Positions 11,301 to 20,966 of a stretch of DNA of 64,000 bases are shown in pieces. Source of the stretch: Hoplostethus atlanticus (Eukaryota > Chordata > Actinopteri > Trachichthyiformes > Trachichthyidae); the NCBI GenBank assembly GCA_034670405.1, contig JAXDDX010000087.1, positions 1,054,001-1,118,000 of the forward strand, in the 5' to 3' direction. The position numbers and the translations under genes are program-made. Position 1 is the first letter of the stretch. Every line of letters starts with the position of its first letter. The notes beneath the pieces are model-generated. The model searched no databases. It saw only the letters and a list, made by a program, of their open reading frames with translations, and was not told the DNA's origin.

Positions 11301-14300
11301 CTGAGGTTTCTTTATGATTTTTCCATTGGGACTGCTCCAATATTCCACGGGGCGCTGTGTATTGTACATTAGAGACCCATGAGTCATTGTGTTATGTATA
11401 GGAGAGCGCCTGTAATCTTGAGAGTGTCGGGCCTTCAGTCTCAAAGTGTATCGAAGGTCAGATCATGCGCTCGGTAGGTTTATGGATAGATTTTGTTTTG
11501 CTTGCTTTTAGCTTTTCTCATGGGAAATCAACACAGAAAACCTTCATCAGTGTGACCTCACAAAGGGGCAACAAATCTTAAAATGGCCACTTCTGTCAAA
11601 ATGATCACCTTAGTGGACCTTTACATATTCTAATGTTGTTGTTTTTTTATTCTTTGATGTATGGAATTGATTTATTGTGTGCAATCCTATATGTAGTAGG
11701 TGTAAAGCTTCATTGTTGACTCCTACACATTGACCTTGGACATGTGACTTGTTTTCTGATTGTGTAAGTCCAATGCAACAATGGAAAGAAAGCCAAATTG
11801 CCAACTTGACTGGTATCAACTGAGTCGAAACTCGAAGCCACATACCATAGCCAGAATGTGACAAAAATCTGCAGTGTGAACATAGCCTTTAGTTGGTTTT
11901 TAAATCAAACAATAGGAAACAAAAAAAATGTGTGTTTAAATCATTCCATTTTGTTTAATAAAAACATAAAAGGTGTGTCTCAATTTATCTCACCTTCCCA
12001 GATGGCATCGAGGTCAGTGGGCTTGCCTTTATTCTGGGAACAGCCGGGCATCAGTTCTCCCCCGTTGGGGTAAAAGTCAATGTGGCCGATAGCCTCAGAC
12101 ATCCCCAGACCTGAAATGGAAACAGAAATCACCTATTGTTGAAAGTAATGGTAAGTCCTCACTCCATTGTTACATTATAATTACACAATAACAATATTAA
12201 ATTGATACGGTATAAACCGTACTTCCCTTATAGTCCCTGGCCGTAGTTTTTAATTTAGCCGAATAGAATAAAGGCTTTTTTAACAAATTCAAAAGAGCAC
12301 CCAACCTGAAGCTAAGAAGCATTCCAGCCCCCTATCTGTTTCCCTCATGTTCTATGGAAGTAAGGGAATTGTTATTTAAATAAGGGTTATCCACATTAAT
12401 AAGGAGGGTTCATCTTGAAGTTAAACGACTGATTGAGACAGATGTCATGTTTTTTTCAATATCTGGCAACCTTTTCTGTGAGTATTGTCGTATTGTAGAA
12501 GTGTCAATTTGTACTGATGACATGACCAGTTTTTTAATGCGTGTTTTGATGCTAGTGTCCTTGACCTGGAATTTTAGAAAGTAGAGTAAAGACATGGATT
12601 ATTCCCCCCCACCCCGTTTCTACTCTAATCATTATGATAAGAAGTGAGATGTACCGAGTTTGGTGTTGAAAGGGAGTCCGTCAGTGTGAATCACATCCAC
12701 AAAGGTGGCGTCGGTGGTGTCCAGACGCACAGAGATGTCACAGTCCTGGAAGTATGGTTCAATGGGGTCTAGTCCTGAGAGAGGAATGGAGGGTATGAAG
12801 CAGGAGGCATCCATGCAATGTATCAGTTTATAGAAAATCATTTCTCAAGTTTGTAATGATCAGTTAACGCTGCACTGGGCAAGATTTCTATGTAAAAATA
12901 TAACCATTTATCAGCCTAAATCACAAAGTGGGGCTGCAACAGAGAAGCGTGTCCCATCCTACCTAACTGTGATGCTGTAGATTCACCTTATTTGCCCAAA
13001 TTCAATTGTTTGGTATGGACACTGGTAGGAAATCATCTCTACACAGGAAGTGGCAAATTGAAACTTAAGAATGATACAAAATATCTGTCTCCTAAACAGT
13101 AGTTTGTGAGCATTCCGTGAAGAGAAAGCTAGACTCACCAACATTAGATATTTTGCCTTTCTGGTCTGGTCAAATTACTAAAAGGTTTTTCTGACAAAAA
13201 GTCGATCACTGAAAATATTTCCAGGGATATTCAACCTTTCCTTGGCCCATTGGAAATCAATGTCAAATCTTGCTGTAAGAACTTGGGTTTCGTTTTTTAC
13301 CATACATTTTGAGCAGCACTTCAAAAAATTTGTTTAGTCTTGTTTCTTTCAGTTGAGAAACATTGCCAAAATTAGAGCTTCCCTGTCTTTTGAAGACACT
13401 GAAAAAGTCATTCATGCTTTTGTATCCTCTAGACTGGACTACTGCAACTCCCTGTTTACTTGCCTTAGCCAGACTACTGTATCTAGACTGCAATTGGTCC
13501 AAAATGCTCGACTTTTAAAACTAAAACTAAACGTAGATCGCACCTCTCTTCACTGGCTCCCAGTAAATTTTAGAATTAACTTTAAACGTTTGTCTAGTCT
13601 ATTTTCTTTTGACACTGTCTGTATTATTTTTATGTATTTGTGAAGCACTTTGTGACCTTTGTTTAAAAAGTTGCTATATAAATAAAGCTTTGCTTACTTA
13701 TTTACTATCCCACCTAAAAGTACAAAGTAAAATTTCAGTAATCTGGGTTTCAATTCAGAGTTTTAGTGTTCCATGATGGTCTAAATGCTGTTTCAGAGGC
13801 TTTTGCAGCCTGACAAGAATACAATTCTGGGGGAAACACTGAATACTGGTATTTTTGGATTTTGGGGGAAGTGACAATGGTCAAAATTTAAAAAATATTG
13901 AATACAGGTACAAAACATCAGCTGTTGGATTTCCATTACAAGGTCTTTATTGGCAAACAAACCACTATATAAGCCTTTTACAAAGTGTGACTAGCTGGTG
14001 ACTTACCTGTGATGCGAGCCAGGCCACTGATCAAACTACCAGTCCCTCCTGCAGCGTGAGCGCCAAGACTGTGTCCAATTAGTTCGAACTTATCAGCAGT
14101 CTGCTTGTAGTAGTTCTGGGTCATGCAACATTAGGTCAGAAGATAGGTCAGAAGATAACAAACTATTACATTCAGCATACAGTACTGTCCTTCAATTGCT
14201 GAGAATATCCTCTCAAGTTCCAGCTGTGTCCATCTGTGTGCTTTTAACCTGCTGTTCGAATGCTGCATATTGTGTACTTTTAGGTTTATTTTGGGCCTAT

Positions 14301-15870
14301 GTGATAACACTGATACTCAAATGTTTAACTCTGCTAATCTCTTTGGGCCAGAGATTTCGTCTCCATCAGTTGCCCACATGTCTGTGTATAACATCGGTGC
14401 TATTTTAATGTTGTGACTTATACTTAAACCAATGCTTGACAAGGAAGTGCCACATGTACCTTGACGAAATTTATCATGAATGCCACCTGGGCACCCACCA
14501 CTCTGGCGTTATTGACTGCCTGGACATACTGGGTCTTCACACCCTTCTTCCACTCGACAGCAATGCAGTTCACATTCTCCCACCTGAGCATATCCTAGAA
14601 GAAACAACACCAAATCAAATTGAATGAACTCTTTGAGCAACTAAATGGAATTAAGGGGTTTATTGGCATTTTATTCACACAATGAAGCCGAAAGGAATGG
14701 GAGCATAAGGACTGAAGAAGATAGTCAGTCCATCTACCAAACAGACTGAAATGGACTTGAATACCTTTCTGGATTCTAACACATGCATGAACATTTTCAT
14801 TGACTGGTTCTGTCTTTTTTATGCATTTGGTTTTTGTGATTTCCTGAAGCCCTGTGACAAACTGTCCAGTAGTTCTTTCCAGACTAGTGCAATTTCTCAA
14901 AGCGCATCCAACAATGTTAATGAATCATTTTTCCATACCTTACACACATCCTGTGGCCAGTCCTCATCTCCTTTTTCCAAATAGCCAGGAATGATGAATC
15001 GGGTCTTCCTGAGGCCATTGTAGTTTGATGCCTTTAGAATCTTTTGGTCAGGCTTGATCTCCTGAGGGTTGATGAGTTTGGAAAAAACAACTTAATTATG
15101 AATATACCAAGATCCCTATTTTATTTATTCACAAAGCAAGGATTGAGGGTGAACATTGCCTGGTAGTAGTTGCGGTTCTTCTGAGTGTAGAGGAGGAAAC
15201 GGGTGTCAATCTCCTCCGGGCTCCAGGGCAGGAGGGAAATGAGTCTCTGGTCAGTGCCACCCCAGGGAGGCTGATCATCAAAGCAGCCCAGGTCATTAAA
15301 ACAGACCTCAGTCGCTGTGAACATAAACCACTCACATAAACTTTCTCACTCCACAAATGGTGTAAAATGTGTATCCCACTGCTGTGGGCATGAAAACCTG
15401 GTATCTTTAAAAGGTCCACTTTCCAAAAACCCTTGGATTTCAGATTAATGCAGTTTTGACAAGTTTGTAATATCATTATTAGTAGTATTAATGGTGTTAT
15501 TGTCCTGGGTTTCAATGGAGAGTTTTAGTGTTCCATGATCTAAATGCTGTTTCAGAGCCTTTTCTACCCTGACAAGAATAACATTCTGGGGGCAACACTG
15601 AATACCTGTAAGTGTAAAAATGATCAAATATAAAGATGTTGAATATTGGCTATCGGCAACTTCAAACCAAAACTTTCAGTATCGGCCCTCAAAAACCCAT
15701 AACAGTCAAACTCTATTGCTCATATACTTACAGTATATCTAAATGTAACATAAATTAATTAAGTGACAGGTTCTGATTTTGGTGGAATTTAAATCAAACA
15801 AAAAAGACAACTTGCCATATGTAGCGCCGATGAGGCAACAGAGCAGACCCAAAATCGAAATCGGTGACAT
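5232..15870 (-). CDS. pnlip: Pancreatic triacylglycerol lipase (12 coding exons, 468 aa)
   Basis: This gene encodes a secreted digestive lipase that hydrolyses dietary triacylglycerol in the gut with colipase. Coding exons are complement(15816-15870, 15160-15314, 14939-15061, 14460-14594, 14007-14115, 12655-12774, 11994-12110, 10377-10495, 8133-8253, 7214-7328, 6885-7052, 5232-5301). They join in phase to 1,407 nt with no internal stop. Residues 1 to about 18 are a hydrophobic signal peptide. The nucleophile is Ser172 in GHSLG, the acid Asp195 in GLDP, and the base His281 in CNHIRAY. A full-length lid lies between Cys256 and Cys279, which favours a true lipase over lid-less phospholipases. 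Residues from about 353 form the PLAT/colipase-binding domain. Human PNLIP has 465 aa. The two free cysteines known in mammalian PNLIP are Ala and Tyr here (NCIAVEW, EPYF). Odd points: Pro95 where His is usual, and two GC donors. A pnlip-related paralogue cannot be excluded. Confidence 0.9.
5617..5875 (+). mobile_element. CR1/Rex1-like LINE 3' end in the last lipase intron
   Basis: It is nearly identical to 3,060-3,325, with the same 'ggtttctcccaattttccc' to 'gggctatacagataaatgtga' segment and a TTGAT tail. It is antisense to the host gene. The rest of the intron (5,876-6,884) shows nothing recognisable apart from a poly-T run near 6,736. Confidence 0.7.
6885..7052 (-). CDS. pnlip: Lipase coding exon 11 (PLAT domain)
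   Basis: It encodes [15 protein letters not shown] and YGASKVELV. The donor was placed at KKAT|gtaagt because it restores the frame into the last exon. The nearer gtgaga after GTCGAGCTG would not. Confidence 0.88.
7214..7328 (-). CDS. pnlip: Lipase coding exon 10 (PLAT domain)
   Basis: It encodes the start of the C-terminal beta-sandwich ([18 protein letters not shown]). Confidence 0.88.
7447..7880 (-). repeat. 36-bp minisatellite in lipase intron 9
   Basis: There are eleven units of 36 bp, two of them extended by a 24-bp partial unit. All periods are multiples of three, so several frames stay open on both strands (for example Gln-rich [12 protein letters not shown] units on the minus strand). 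On the sense strand of the lipase each unit contains CAGG|GTAAGC or CAGA|GTAAGC, a good splice donor-like motif. The array lies wholly between exons 9 and 10, and I do not regard its frames as genes. Confidence 0.9.
8133..8253 (-). CDS. pnlip: Lipase coding exon 9
   Basis: It encodes the cysteine-rich [19 protein letters not shown] and the end of the alpha/beta-hydrolase domain (FFLNTG). Confidence 0.93.
8254..10376. other. Lipase intron 8
   Basis: The intron is AT-rich from 8,400 to 9,360. Positions 9,430-9,890 are of higher complexity and not obviously repetitive. A CCACCATCT-type short tandem repeat lies at about 10,150-10,230. No exon is recognised on either strand. Confidence 0.5.
10377..10495 (-). 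CDS. pnlip: Lipase coding exon 8 (catalytic histidine)
   Basis: It encodes the lid-closing Cys279 and His281 in [10 protein letters not shown], then [13 protein letters not shown]. The exon ends in phase 0 at a gtaagt donor. Confidence 0.93.
10496..11993. other. Lipase intron 7
   Basis: Positions 10,785-10,870 share 'ctggtttgtacagaaag' and an 'atatttcag' motif with 45,760-45,825, so both are probably copies of one dispersed repeat. Positions 11,080-11,460 are non-repetitive. No other gene is seen. Confidence 0.45.
11994..12110 (-). CDS. pnlip: Lipase coding exon 7 (start of lid)
   Basis: It encodes [11 protein letters not shown] and the start of the lid at MPGC (Cys256) through DAIWEG. Confidence 0.93.
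12655..12774 (-). CDS. pnlip: Lipase coding exon 6 (catalytic aspartate)
   Basis: It encodes GLDPIEPYF (Asp195) and FVDVIHTDG, both hallmark segments of the pancreatic lipase family. Confidence 0.93.
13337..13700 (+). mobile_element. LINE reverse-transcriptase C-terminal fragment
   Basis: The plus strand encodes [32 protein letters not shown] and [10 protein letters not shown], then [10 protein letters not shown]. These are conserved blocks of the C-terminal part of the L2/CR1/Rex1-type LINE polymerase. It ends with 'gaagcactttgtgacc' and a tail 'ctatataaataaagcttt'. It is truncated at both ends and sits antisense in lipase intron 5. Confidence 0.8.
13735..13945 (+). repeat. Dispersed repeat family A copy
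   Basis: It carries 'gagttttagtgttccatgat', 'tttcagaggcttttgcagcc' and 'tctgggggaaacactgaatac'. It lies directly next to the LINE fragment in lipase intron 5. Confidence 0.7.
14007..14115 (-). CDS. pnlip: Lipase coding exon 5 (catalytic serine)
   Basis: It encodes residues 157-193 with the nucleophile elbow [10 protein letters not shown]; Ser172 is the predicted nucleophile. Confidence 0.93.
14460..14594 (-). CDS. pnlip: Lipase coding exon 4
   Basis: It encodes residues 112-156, with [11 protein letters not shown] and the VVGAQVAF helix, flanked by ag/gt sites in phase 0. Confidence 0.9.
14939..15061 (-). CDS. pnlip: Lipase coding exon 3 (oxyanion-hole strand)
   Basis: It encodes residues 71-111, including [17 protein letters not shown]. 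Mammalian pancreatic lipases have His-Gly at this site; here the codon at 14,987-14,989 is CCT (Pro). The donor is gtatgg. Confidence 0.9.
15160..15314 (-). CDS. pnlip: Lipase coding exon 2
   Basis: It encodes residues 19-70, starting [11 protein letters not shown] and ending KNRNYYQ, which matches the conserved mature N-terminus of pancreatic lipases. The exon ends CAG|gcaatg, a second GC donor with a weaker consensus. Using the next GT instead would break the reading frame. Confidence 0.85.
15480..15715 (+). repeat. Dispersed repeat family A copy
   Basis: It carries 'ggagagttttagtgttccat', 'gacaagaataacattctggg', 'agtatcggccctcaaaaaccc'. It lies in lipase intron 1, between the first two coding exons. 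Confidence 0.7.
15816..15870 (-). CDS. pnlip: Lipase coding exon 1 (signal peptide)
   Basis: It encodes the start Met and a hydrophobic leader ending GATY. The exon ends TATG|gcaagt, a GC donor with an otherwise perfect consensus. The phase-1 G joins CG of the next exon to give Ala19. Confidence 0.85.
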
Positions 15871-15953
15871 CTGGTGAACAACAAGTCCAATGGGAATTAT
15901 TTGTTGTCGAGCAATGACACTAAGAAATGAAACAAAACATGTTGTGCACTTAC

Positions 15954-15990
15954 CTCAATGCTGGAGAGAAGGTATTAGGTATAGTAAGAC
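15954..15990 (-). other. pnlip: Probable non-coding exon 1 of the lipase gene
   Basis: On the minus strand, CATTGAG is followed by an excellent donor, gtaagt (15,948-15,953). An acceptor 'caccag' sits directly before the ATG at 15,870. The upper limit is inferred as about 30 nt below the TATA box. Human PNLIP also has a short non-coding first exon. Confidence 0.6.
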
Positions 15991-16016
15991 CTACCACTCC
16001 TACCACTCCTGGTGCA

Positions 16017-16024
16017 TTTATATA
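16017..16024 (-). promoter_or_regulatory. pnlip: TATA box of the lipase gene
   Basis: TATATAAA on the minus strand lies about 150 nt upstream of the start codon and about 30 nt upstream of the inferred first exon. This fits the strong TATA promoters of pancreatic enzyme genes. Confidence 0.65.
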
Positions 16025-16035
16025 CACCAGCCGGG

Positions 16036-16060
16036 CACCTGCACCCCCATGAGTGGGAAA
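16036..16060. promoter_or_regulatory. Candidate E-box plus RBPJ-type (PTF1-like) site
   Basis: CACCTG (16,036-16,041) and GTGGGAA (16,053-16,059) lie just upstream of the TATA box. The acinar factor PTF1 binds an E-box paired with a TTTCCCA box. Here the second box is inverted relative to the classical order, so the call is tentative. A FOXA-like TGTTTGC lies at about 16,120. Confidence 0.35.
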
Positions 16061-16064
16061 CCAG

Positions 16065-16096
16065 CATGTGTTACATGTCATATCATGTAACACATG
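16065..16096. repeat. Perfect 13-bp inverted repeat upstream of the lipase promoter
   Basis: The arms are CATGTGTTACATG (16,065-16,077) and CATGTAACACATG (16,084-16,096), with the loop TCATAT. They match perfectly and lie about 40 bp upstream of the TATA box. Confidence 0.9.
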
Positions 16097-16099
16097 TGA

Positions 16100-16905
16100 C
16101 ACTGAGCATTGTTTGCTTTGAGAGCATGGATGAGTCCCATGCATGTCCCATACATCGATTTTATACGGCAATCGAAGAAAAGAATGTACCTTTTCTATAG
16201 GATTTCTATAAATAGCATTTCTAGTATTTATACTAGTCAACAGTGACCATGACATGACCTGTTGCTATGTTGGGCAAATCACCTTTGTTTTGTAAAAGCG
16301 AGATCGTAGTGTAAAAGGATGAAAAAATGAAGGAGAGATGGAGGAGAAAGAATAAGAAAATGAAGGAAAAATGTACATAAGTGCATGATATCTGTGTGTT
16401 GATGGGTGTAAATTGAACTGTTTTGGTAAAGAATGTCTCAATAGAGCAAAACTGACACTTTGTAGGAGGAAATTAGTTTAAAGGGGCAAAAGATTTTCTG
16501 GGAGAGGACCAATACCCCCTCCCCACCCCCAACACCTTTCAGAACATGGTTACGCCCTTGCATAAAACATACTGTACATACATTCATTCATGTTGACGTT
16601 GCTTTACATCCAATTTAAAATATGTTCAGATGTGATTTTTCCCATATAGTTTAGCTTCACTAAGCACTATTCTTTATCAGCAGCTGATAGGAATAATCTA
16701 GTATACGACACCAACCAGATACGCATGACACTGAGGTAAGATGAAACCCACAGTGGACTTCAGGAACTGAGCAAAACTGCAACTGATGTTACCTTTCACA
16801 CCCGGTTCAGTGGCTCGTATCAGTGGAACCATGGGAATGACTCACCACATAAAGGACAATGCACACTGAATGAGAGTAAATCATTGAGAGACTTTCAAAT
16901 GACAG
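16100..16905. other. Intergenic spacer, lipase promoter side
   Basis: It is unique, AT-rich sequence with no recognised gene or intact repeat. Proximal lipase control elements may lie at its left end. Confidence 0.4.
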
Positions 16906-16907
16906 CA

Positions 16908-17190
16908 GCAGGGCAACAAGATGGAGGAGAGAGAGCAGCAGCGGGGCAACAAGGTGGAGGAGAGAGAGCAGCAGCAGGGCAACAAGGTGGAGGAGAGAGA
17001 GCAGGCAGTTCAACAGCAGCAGCAGGGCCACAAGATGGAGGAGAGAGAGCAGCAGCAGGGCAACAAGGTGGAGGAGAGGGAGCAGCAGCAGGGCAACAAG
17101 GTGGAGGAGAGAGAGCAGCAGCAGGGCAACAAGGTGGAGGAGAGGGAGCAGCAGCAGGGCAACAAGGTGGAAGGGAAAGAGCTGGAGCAA
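16908..17190 (+). repeat. 33-bp coding-type minisatellite (EEREQQQGNKV)n
   Basis: About seven units of 33 bp, one expanded with extra Gln codons, encode EEREQQQGNKV on the plus strand and stay open from 16,921 to 17,349. The array runs directly into the KIAA1586-like hAT sequence. It could be the expanded acidic, Gln-rich N-terminus of that gene. Confidence 0.85.
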
Positions 17191-18175
17191 TGTGGAGGAG
17201 AGAGAGCAGATAGTTCAACAGCAGCAAGGCCAGAAAAAGATGATGAATCAGGATGTTCAGGCAGTTCGGATTCTGAAAATGATCAGGAAGAAAGAACAAA
17301 TGATGATATCCCAGAATGCTGTGAATATATGGCTTGTATATCAAGGTAAAGCACTTGGTTGTTCAACCTGCAACAAGGTGAATGCTGCTGGACCAGAGAT
17401 GGGTGGAAAACACAAGCATGTTGCAGAGGAGTGGATCATGGTAAAGGTGGTTGCATCAGGGATAACAAAATGTGCACAGCAACAGTCTCTCCATAAGAAA
17501 ACATTGCCACAGAACCTCAGATTTTCACAAGGCAGCTGTAGACAGTGGACAAGACAGTGGAAAAGGCGAAAGAGAAAACAATGGAAGCCCTGACTGCTGA
17601 GATGATGAGGGATCAGTTTCTGACCACTGAAAGGGTGTTTAGAACTGTTTATAAAATCGCAAAATCCGGAAGGCCATACACTGACCTAGAAACAGACATA
17701 TAGACATCCAAGTCCTGAATGGATTGGACATGGGAAGGACTTTACATTCAGAAAAATCTTGTGCAAATATTAGCCAGCACATAGCAACAGAAATGAGAAA
17801 GCAAGTTATTGCAAGTGTTCTAGAAATCAATTCAAAGATTTCCATTGTGGTTGATGAGTCAACCACCATCAGCAAAAAATCAGGACTAATAATCTATGTC
17901 AGAGCATGTGTAGGCAACAGCAAAGAGCCACTGACATTCTTTTTGCATATTGTAGAGCTCCCTGCCACCACTGCAGAGGTAATTCATACTGCGTTGCTCA
18001 ATAACCTATCACACCATGGCTTTACAGAAGACGTTTTAAAGGAGTGGCTTGTTTGTTTTGCATGTGATGGCGCCTCAGTCATGCTTGGAAGAAAGTCAGT
18101 TGTGGCGACCAGAGTGGTCAACCAGTTTCCCGGCATTTTCATCTGGCACTGTATGAACCACCACTTGGAGTTGAT
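17190..18175 (+). pseudogene. KIAA1586-like hAT transposase-derived gene, 5' portion (decayed)
   Basis: Conceptual fragments are an acidic DSENDQEER stretch, then the zinc-finger-like block GCSTCNKVNAAGP and HVAEEW, then VYKIAKSGRPYTD. These are followed by SIVVDESTTIS, CDGASVMLGRKSVVA and FIWHCMNHHLEL, which are conserved in the hAT DDE-like catalytic core of KIAA1586/ZBED-type proteins. At least two frame changes (near 17,305 and 17,590) and several stops break it. Reading stops abruptly after HHLEL at about 18,172, where a gypsy gag begins. The continuation is at 22,030. I infer a once-intact hAT-type gene or domesticated transposase. The family name rests on remembered motifs. Confidence 0.6.
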
Positions 18176-18236
18176 CTGGCCAGCATGGACCCAGCAGACT
18201 ACGACACCCTGATGCATCTCCAACCGAGGACAACAC

Positions 18237-19097
18237 TTGGGCCAAACCATCCTGGAACAACTTAAGGACATTTCCTCAGCTCTGGCTCCTCTCCGCTTGG
18301 GATCCATCGGTGCCGCGGATACCTCGCCACCCCTAGCGGCTTTCTCCCCGGGTCCTCCTGCCTCCTCTACTTCGGAGCCACACGTTCCACCCCCGGCCAA
18401 GTATTCCGGCAACCCCAACACCTGCCGTGAGTTTTTAATTCAGTGCAGACTCACTTTTAATGCCCAACCGTCCCGCTACAGGAGCGAAGCAGCGAAAATA
18501 GCTTTTATTGTTAACCTGTTGGAAGGAGCCTCACTTAGCCTGTACAACGCTCTCTATGAGCAGGGTTCTTCCACAGCACAGTCATTCGCAGCTTTCGCTG
18601 CCGAGCTCAAACGTGTGTTTGACCACCCCATAAGCGGACAGCAAGCAGGGCAGCACCTATTGAGACTTCGACAGGGAAAGCTCAGCGTTCGAGAATACGT
18701 AGGCAAGTTCCGCAGTTTAGCCATAGAGTCCGGCTGGAATGACAGCACCCTGATTATCGCATTCCAGAGCGGACTTAGCCGGGAGTTGAGTAGGGAGGTG
18801 GCACTCCGCGGGGACATGGGGACGTTAGATGAGGCTATACAGCTCGCTATTAAAGTTTCCGATCTGGCTGCACAGTGGCGAGTTGAGCCCAGCCTTCCCA
18901 GGGGTATCACTCACCTTCCGGGAGGAGGTGGCGATACCAGGCCTGTCCCCACCTCAGATGCAGAGCCCATGCAACTAGCCCGGAGGCTAGCGGAGCACCA
19001 CCGGAGGATAGACTCGGGAGCCTGCCTCTACTGCGGCCAGACGGGTCATTTCCTGGCTGCCTGTCCGCTCCGGCCAAAAGGGGAGGCTCATCAGTGA
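18237..19097 (+). pseudogene. Gypsy gag relic with CCHC zinc knuckle
   Basis: An open frame of 286 codons. A capsid-like region (LLEGASLSLYNAL, LSVREYVGKFRSLA) is followed by a CX2CX4HX4C knuckle ([14 protein letters not shown], about residues 263-276) that binds nucleic acid. The natural start is probably ATG 18,185 (MDPADYD), separated from this frame by a 1-nt shift near 18,215. Confidence 0.85.
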
Positions 19098-19771
19098 CTG
19101 CGGGGTCCCTGATGAGCCATGCCACTGCCCGTTCTCCAGTCCCGCAGTCCTGCATTCGTTTCGACGCTTCCCTCCTTTGGTCTAAAGAGACGCTTCCGGT
19201 GCTCGCTCTAGTGGACTCCGGCGCCGACGCCAGCTTCATCGACTCCTCGTTGGTTTCACAGGCCGGGATCCCCACCGAGCCTCTCCCTTCTCCGCTGACT
19301 GTCAACGCGCTGGACGGCAAGCTCCTGGCCCGCATCACGCACCGCTCTGCACCACTCACGCTGGTATTATCGGGAAACCACCGGGAGCGCATCCAGCTCC
19401 ACGTCATCTCTTCTCCCCATGCTCCGGTGGTGTTGGGTCGGCCCTGGTTGGCGCTCCACAACCCACACATTGACTGGTCTTCTGGCCCCGTGATCAGCTG
19501 GAGCGTGTTTTGCCACTCCCACTGCCTCCTGTCTGTCCTAGCCCCGAATAAGTCCAGCACCGTTCCCGTCCCGGAGCCTCCCAACCTCTCCTCTGTTCCC
19601 TCCATCTATCACGACCTCGGTGAGGTGTTCAGTAAACATCAGGCCCTCTCCCTACCTCCTCACCGACCTTACGACTGCGCCATCGATCTGCTTCCCAGAG
19701 CTCCCCTGCCTACTAGCCGCCTCTACAACCTCTCTCGCCCGGAGAGGGAGGCCATGGAGACCTACATCTGA
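19094..19771 (+). pseudogene. Gypsy aspartic protease and start of RT
   Basis: [12 protein letters not shown] holds the D-S-G active-site motif of retroviral-type aspartic proteases. The C-terminus ([25 protein letters not shown]) is the conserved lead-in to gypsy reverse transcriptase. The frame stops at 19,771, one shift away from the RT frame. Confidence 0.85.
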
Positions 19772-20876
19772 CTCCCTGGCAGCGGGGCTGATAAGACCCT
19801 CCTCGGGTTTTTCTTTGTGCCCATGTATCGACTTCCGGGGTCTAAATAACATCACGGTAAAAAACAAATACCTCCTGCCACTCATAGACCCTGCCTTCGA
19901 GCCTCTCCATCACGCAACTGTCTTTTCCAAGCTGGACCTCCGTAACACTTACCACCTCCTCCGGATCCAGGAGGGCGACGAGTGGAAAACAGCCTTTAAC
20001 ACCGCCCTTGGCCACTTCGAGTACCTGGTCATGCCCTTCGGCCTCACCAACGCTCCAGCGGTTTTCCAGGCACTCGTCAATGACATCCTCCGCGACATGC
20101 TGAACCAGTTTGTCTTTGTGTACCTTGATGACATCCTGATCTTTTCCCGGGACCAAGAGGAGCACGTCCAGCATGTCAGGTTGGTGCTCCGTCGGCTACT
20201 AGAAAATAAACTGTTCGTCAAAGCTGAAAAGTGCGAGTTTCATGTTCCATCTGTCAGTTTTCTAGGCTACATTATCGAGCAGGGGCAGGTGAAGACGGAC
20301 CCGGCCAAGATCCAGGCTGTGGCTGAGTGGCCGACACCCTCCTCCCGGAAACAGCTCCAGCAATTCCTTGGCTTCGTTAACTTTTACCGGAGGTTTATCC
20401 GGGACTTCAGCAGGGTCGCAGCCCCACTCACTCGGCTCACCTCCACCCTCTCCCCATTCTCCTGGACCCCCGAGGCGGATGCAGCCTTCACCCACCTCAA
20501 GCGTCTCTTCACCTCTGCCCCGGTCTTGAGGCATCCGGACCCCTCTAACCAGTTTGTGGTGGAGGTGGACGCTTCTGACGCCGGCGTTGGGGCCGTCCTG
20601 TCCCAACGGTCCTCGGAGGACCAGAAGCTACACCCCTGCGCGTTCTTCTCCCGGCGTCTCTCCCCTGCTGAGCAAAACTATGACGTGGGGAACCGGGAGC
20701 TCCTGGCGGTGGTCCTGGCCTTGGAGGAGTGGAGGCACTGGCTGGAGGGGGCGGAGCAACCATTTGTGGTCTGGACCGACCACAAGAACCTCTCCTACCA
20801 AGCACCCTCTCCCGCCAGTGGACTCCCGAGAGGTCCGCTCCCGAGCCGGAGACTATTCTCCCTCCGTCCTGCGTGA
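19772..20876 (+). pseudogene. Gypsy reverse transcriptase and RNase H relic
   Basis: [27 protein letters not shown] and the YLDDILIF active site identify Ty3/gypsy [20 protein letters not shown] and [20 protein letters not shown] are RNase H. About 10-15 residues are missing before CIDFRG. The frame decays after [10 protein letters not shown], so RNase H and the linker are broken. Confidence 0.88.
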
Positions 20877-20966
20877 TAGGGGCGGCTGCGTGGGAGATCG
20901 AGAGTCTCGTCCGGGAGGCCCAGCGTAACCACCCAGACCCAGGTAACAGCCCCGCTAACCGTCTTT

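Noticed and set aside
13353-13643. Possible reverse transcriptase gene
   Set aside because: Only the C-terminal tip of a LINE polymerase remains; it is a truncated repeat, not a gene.
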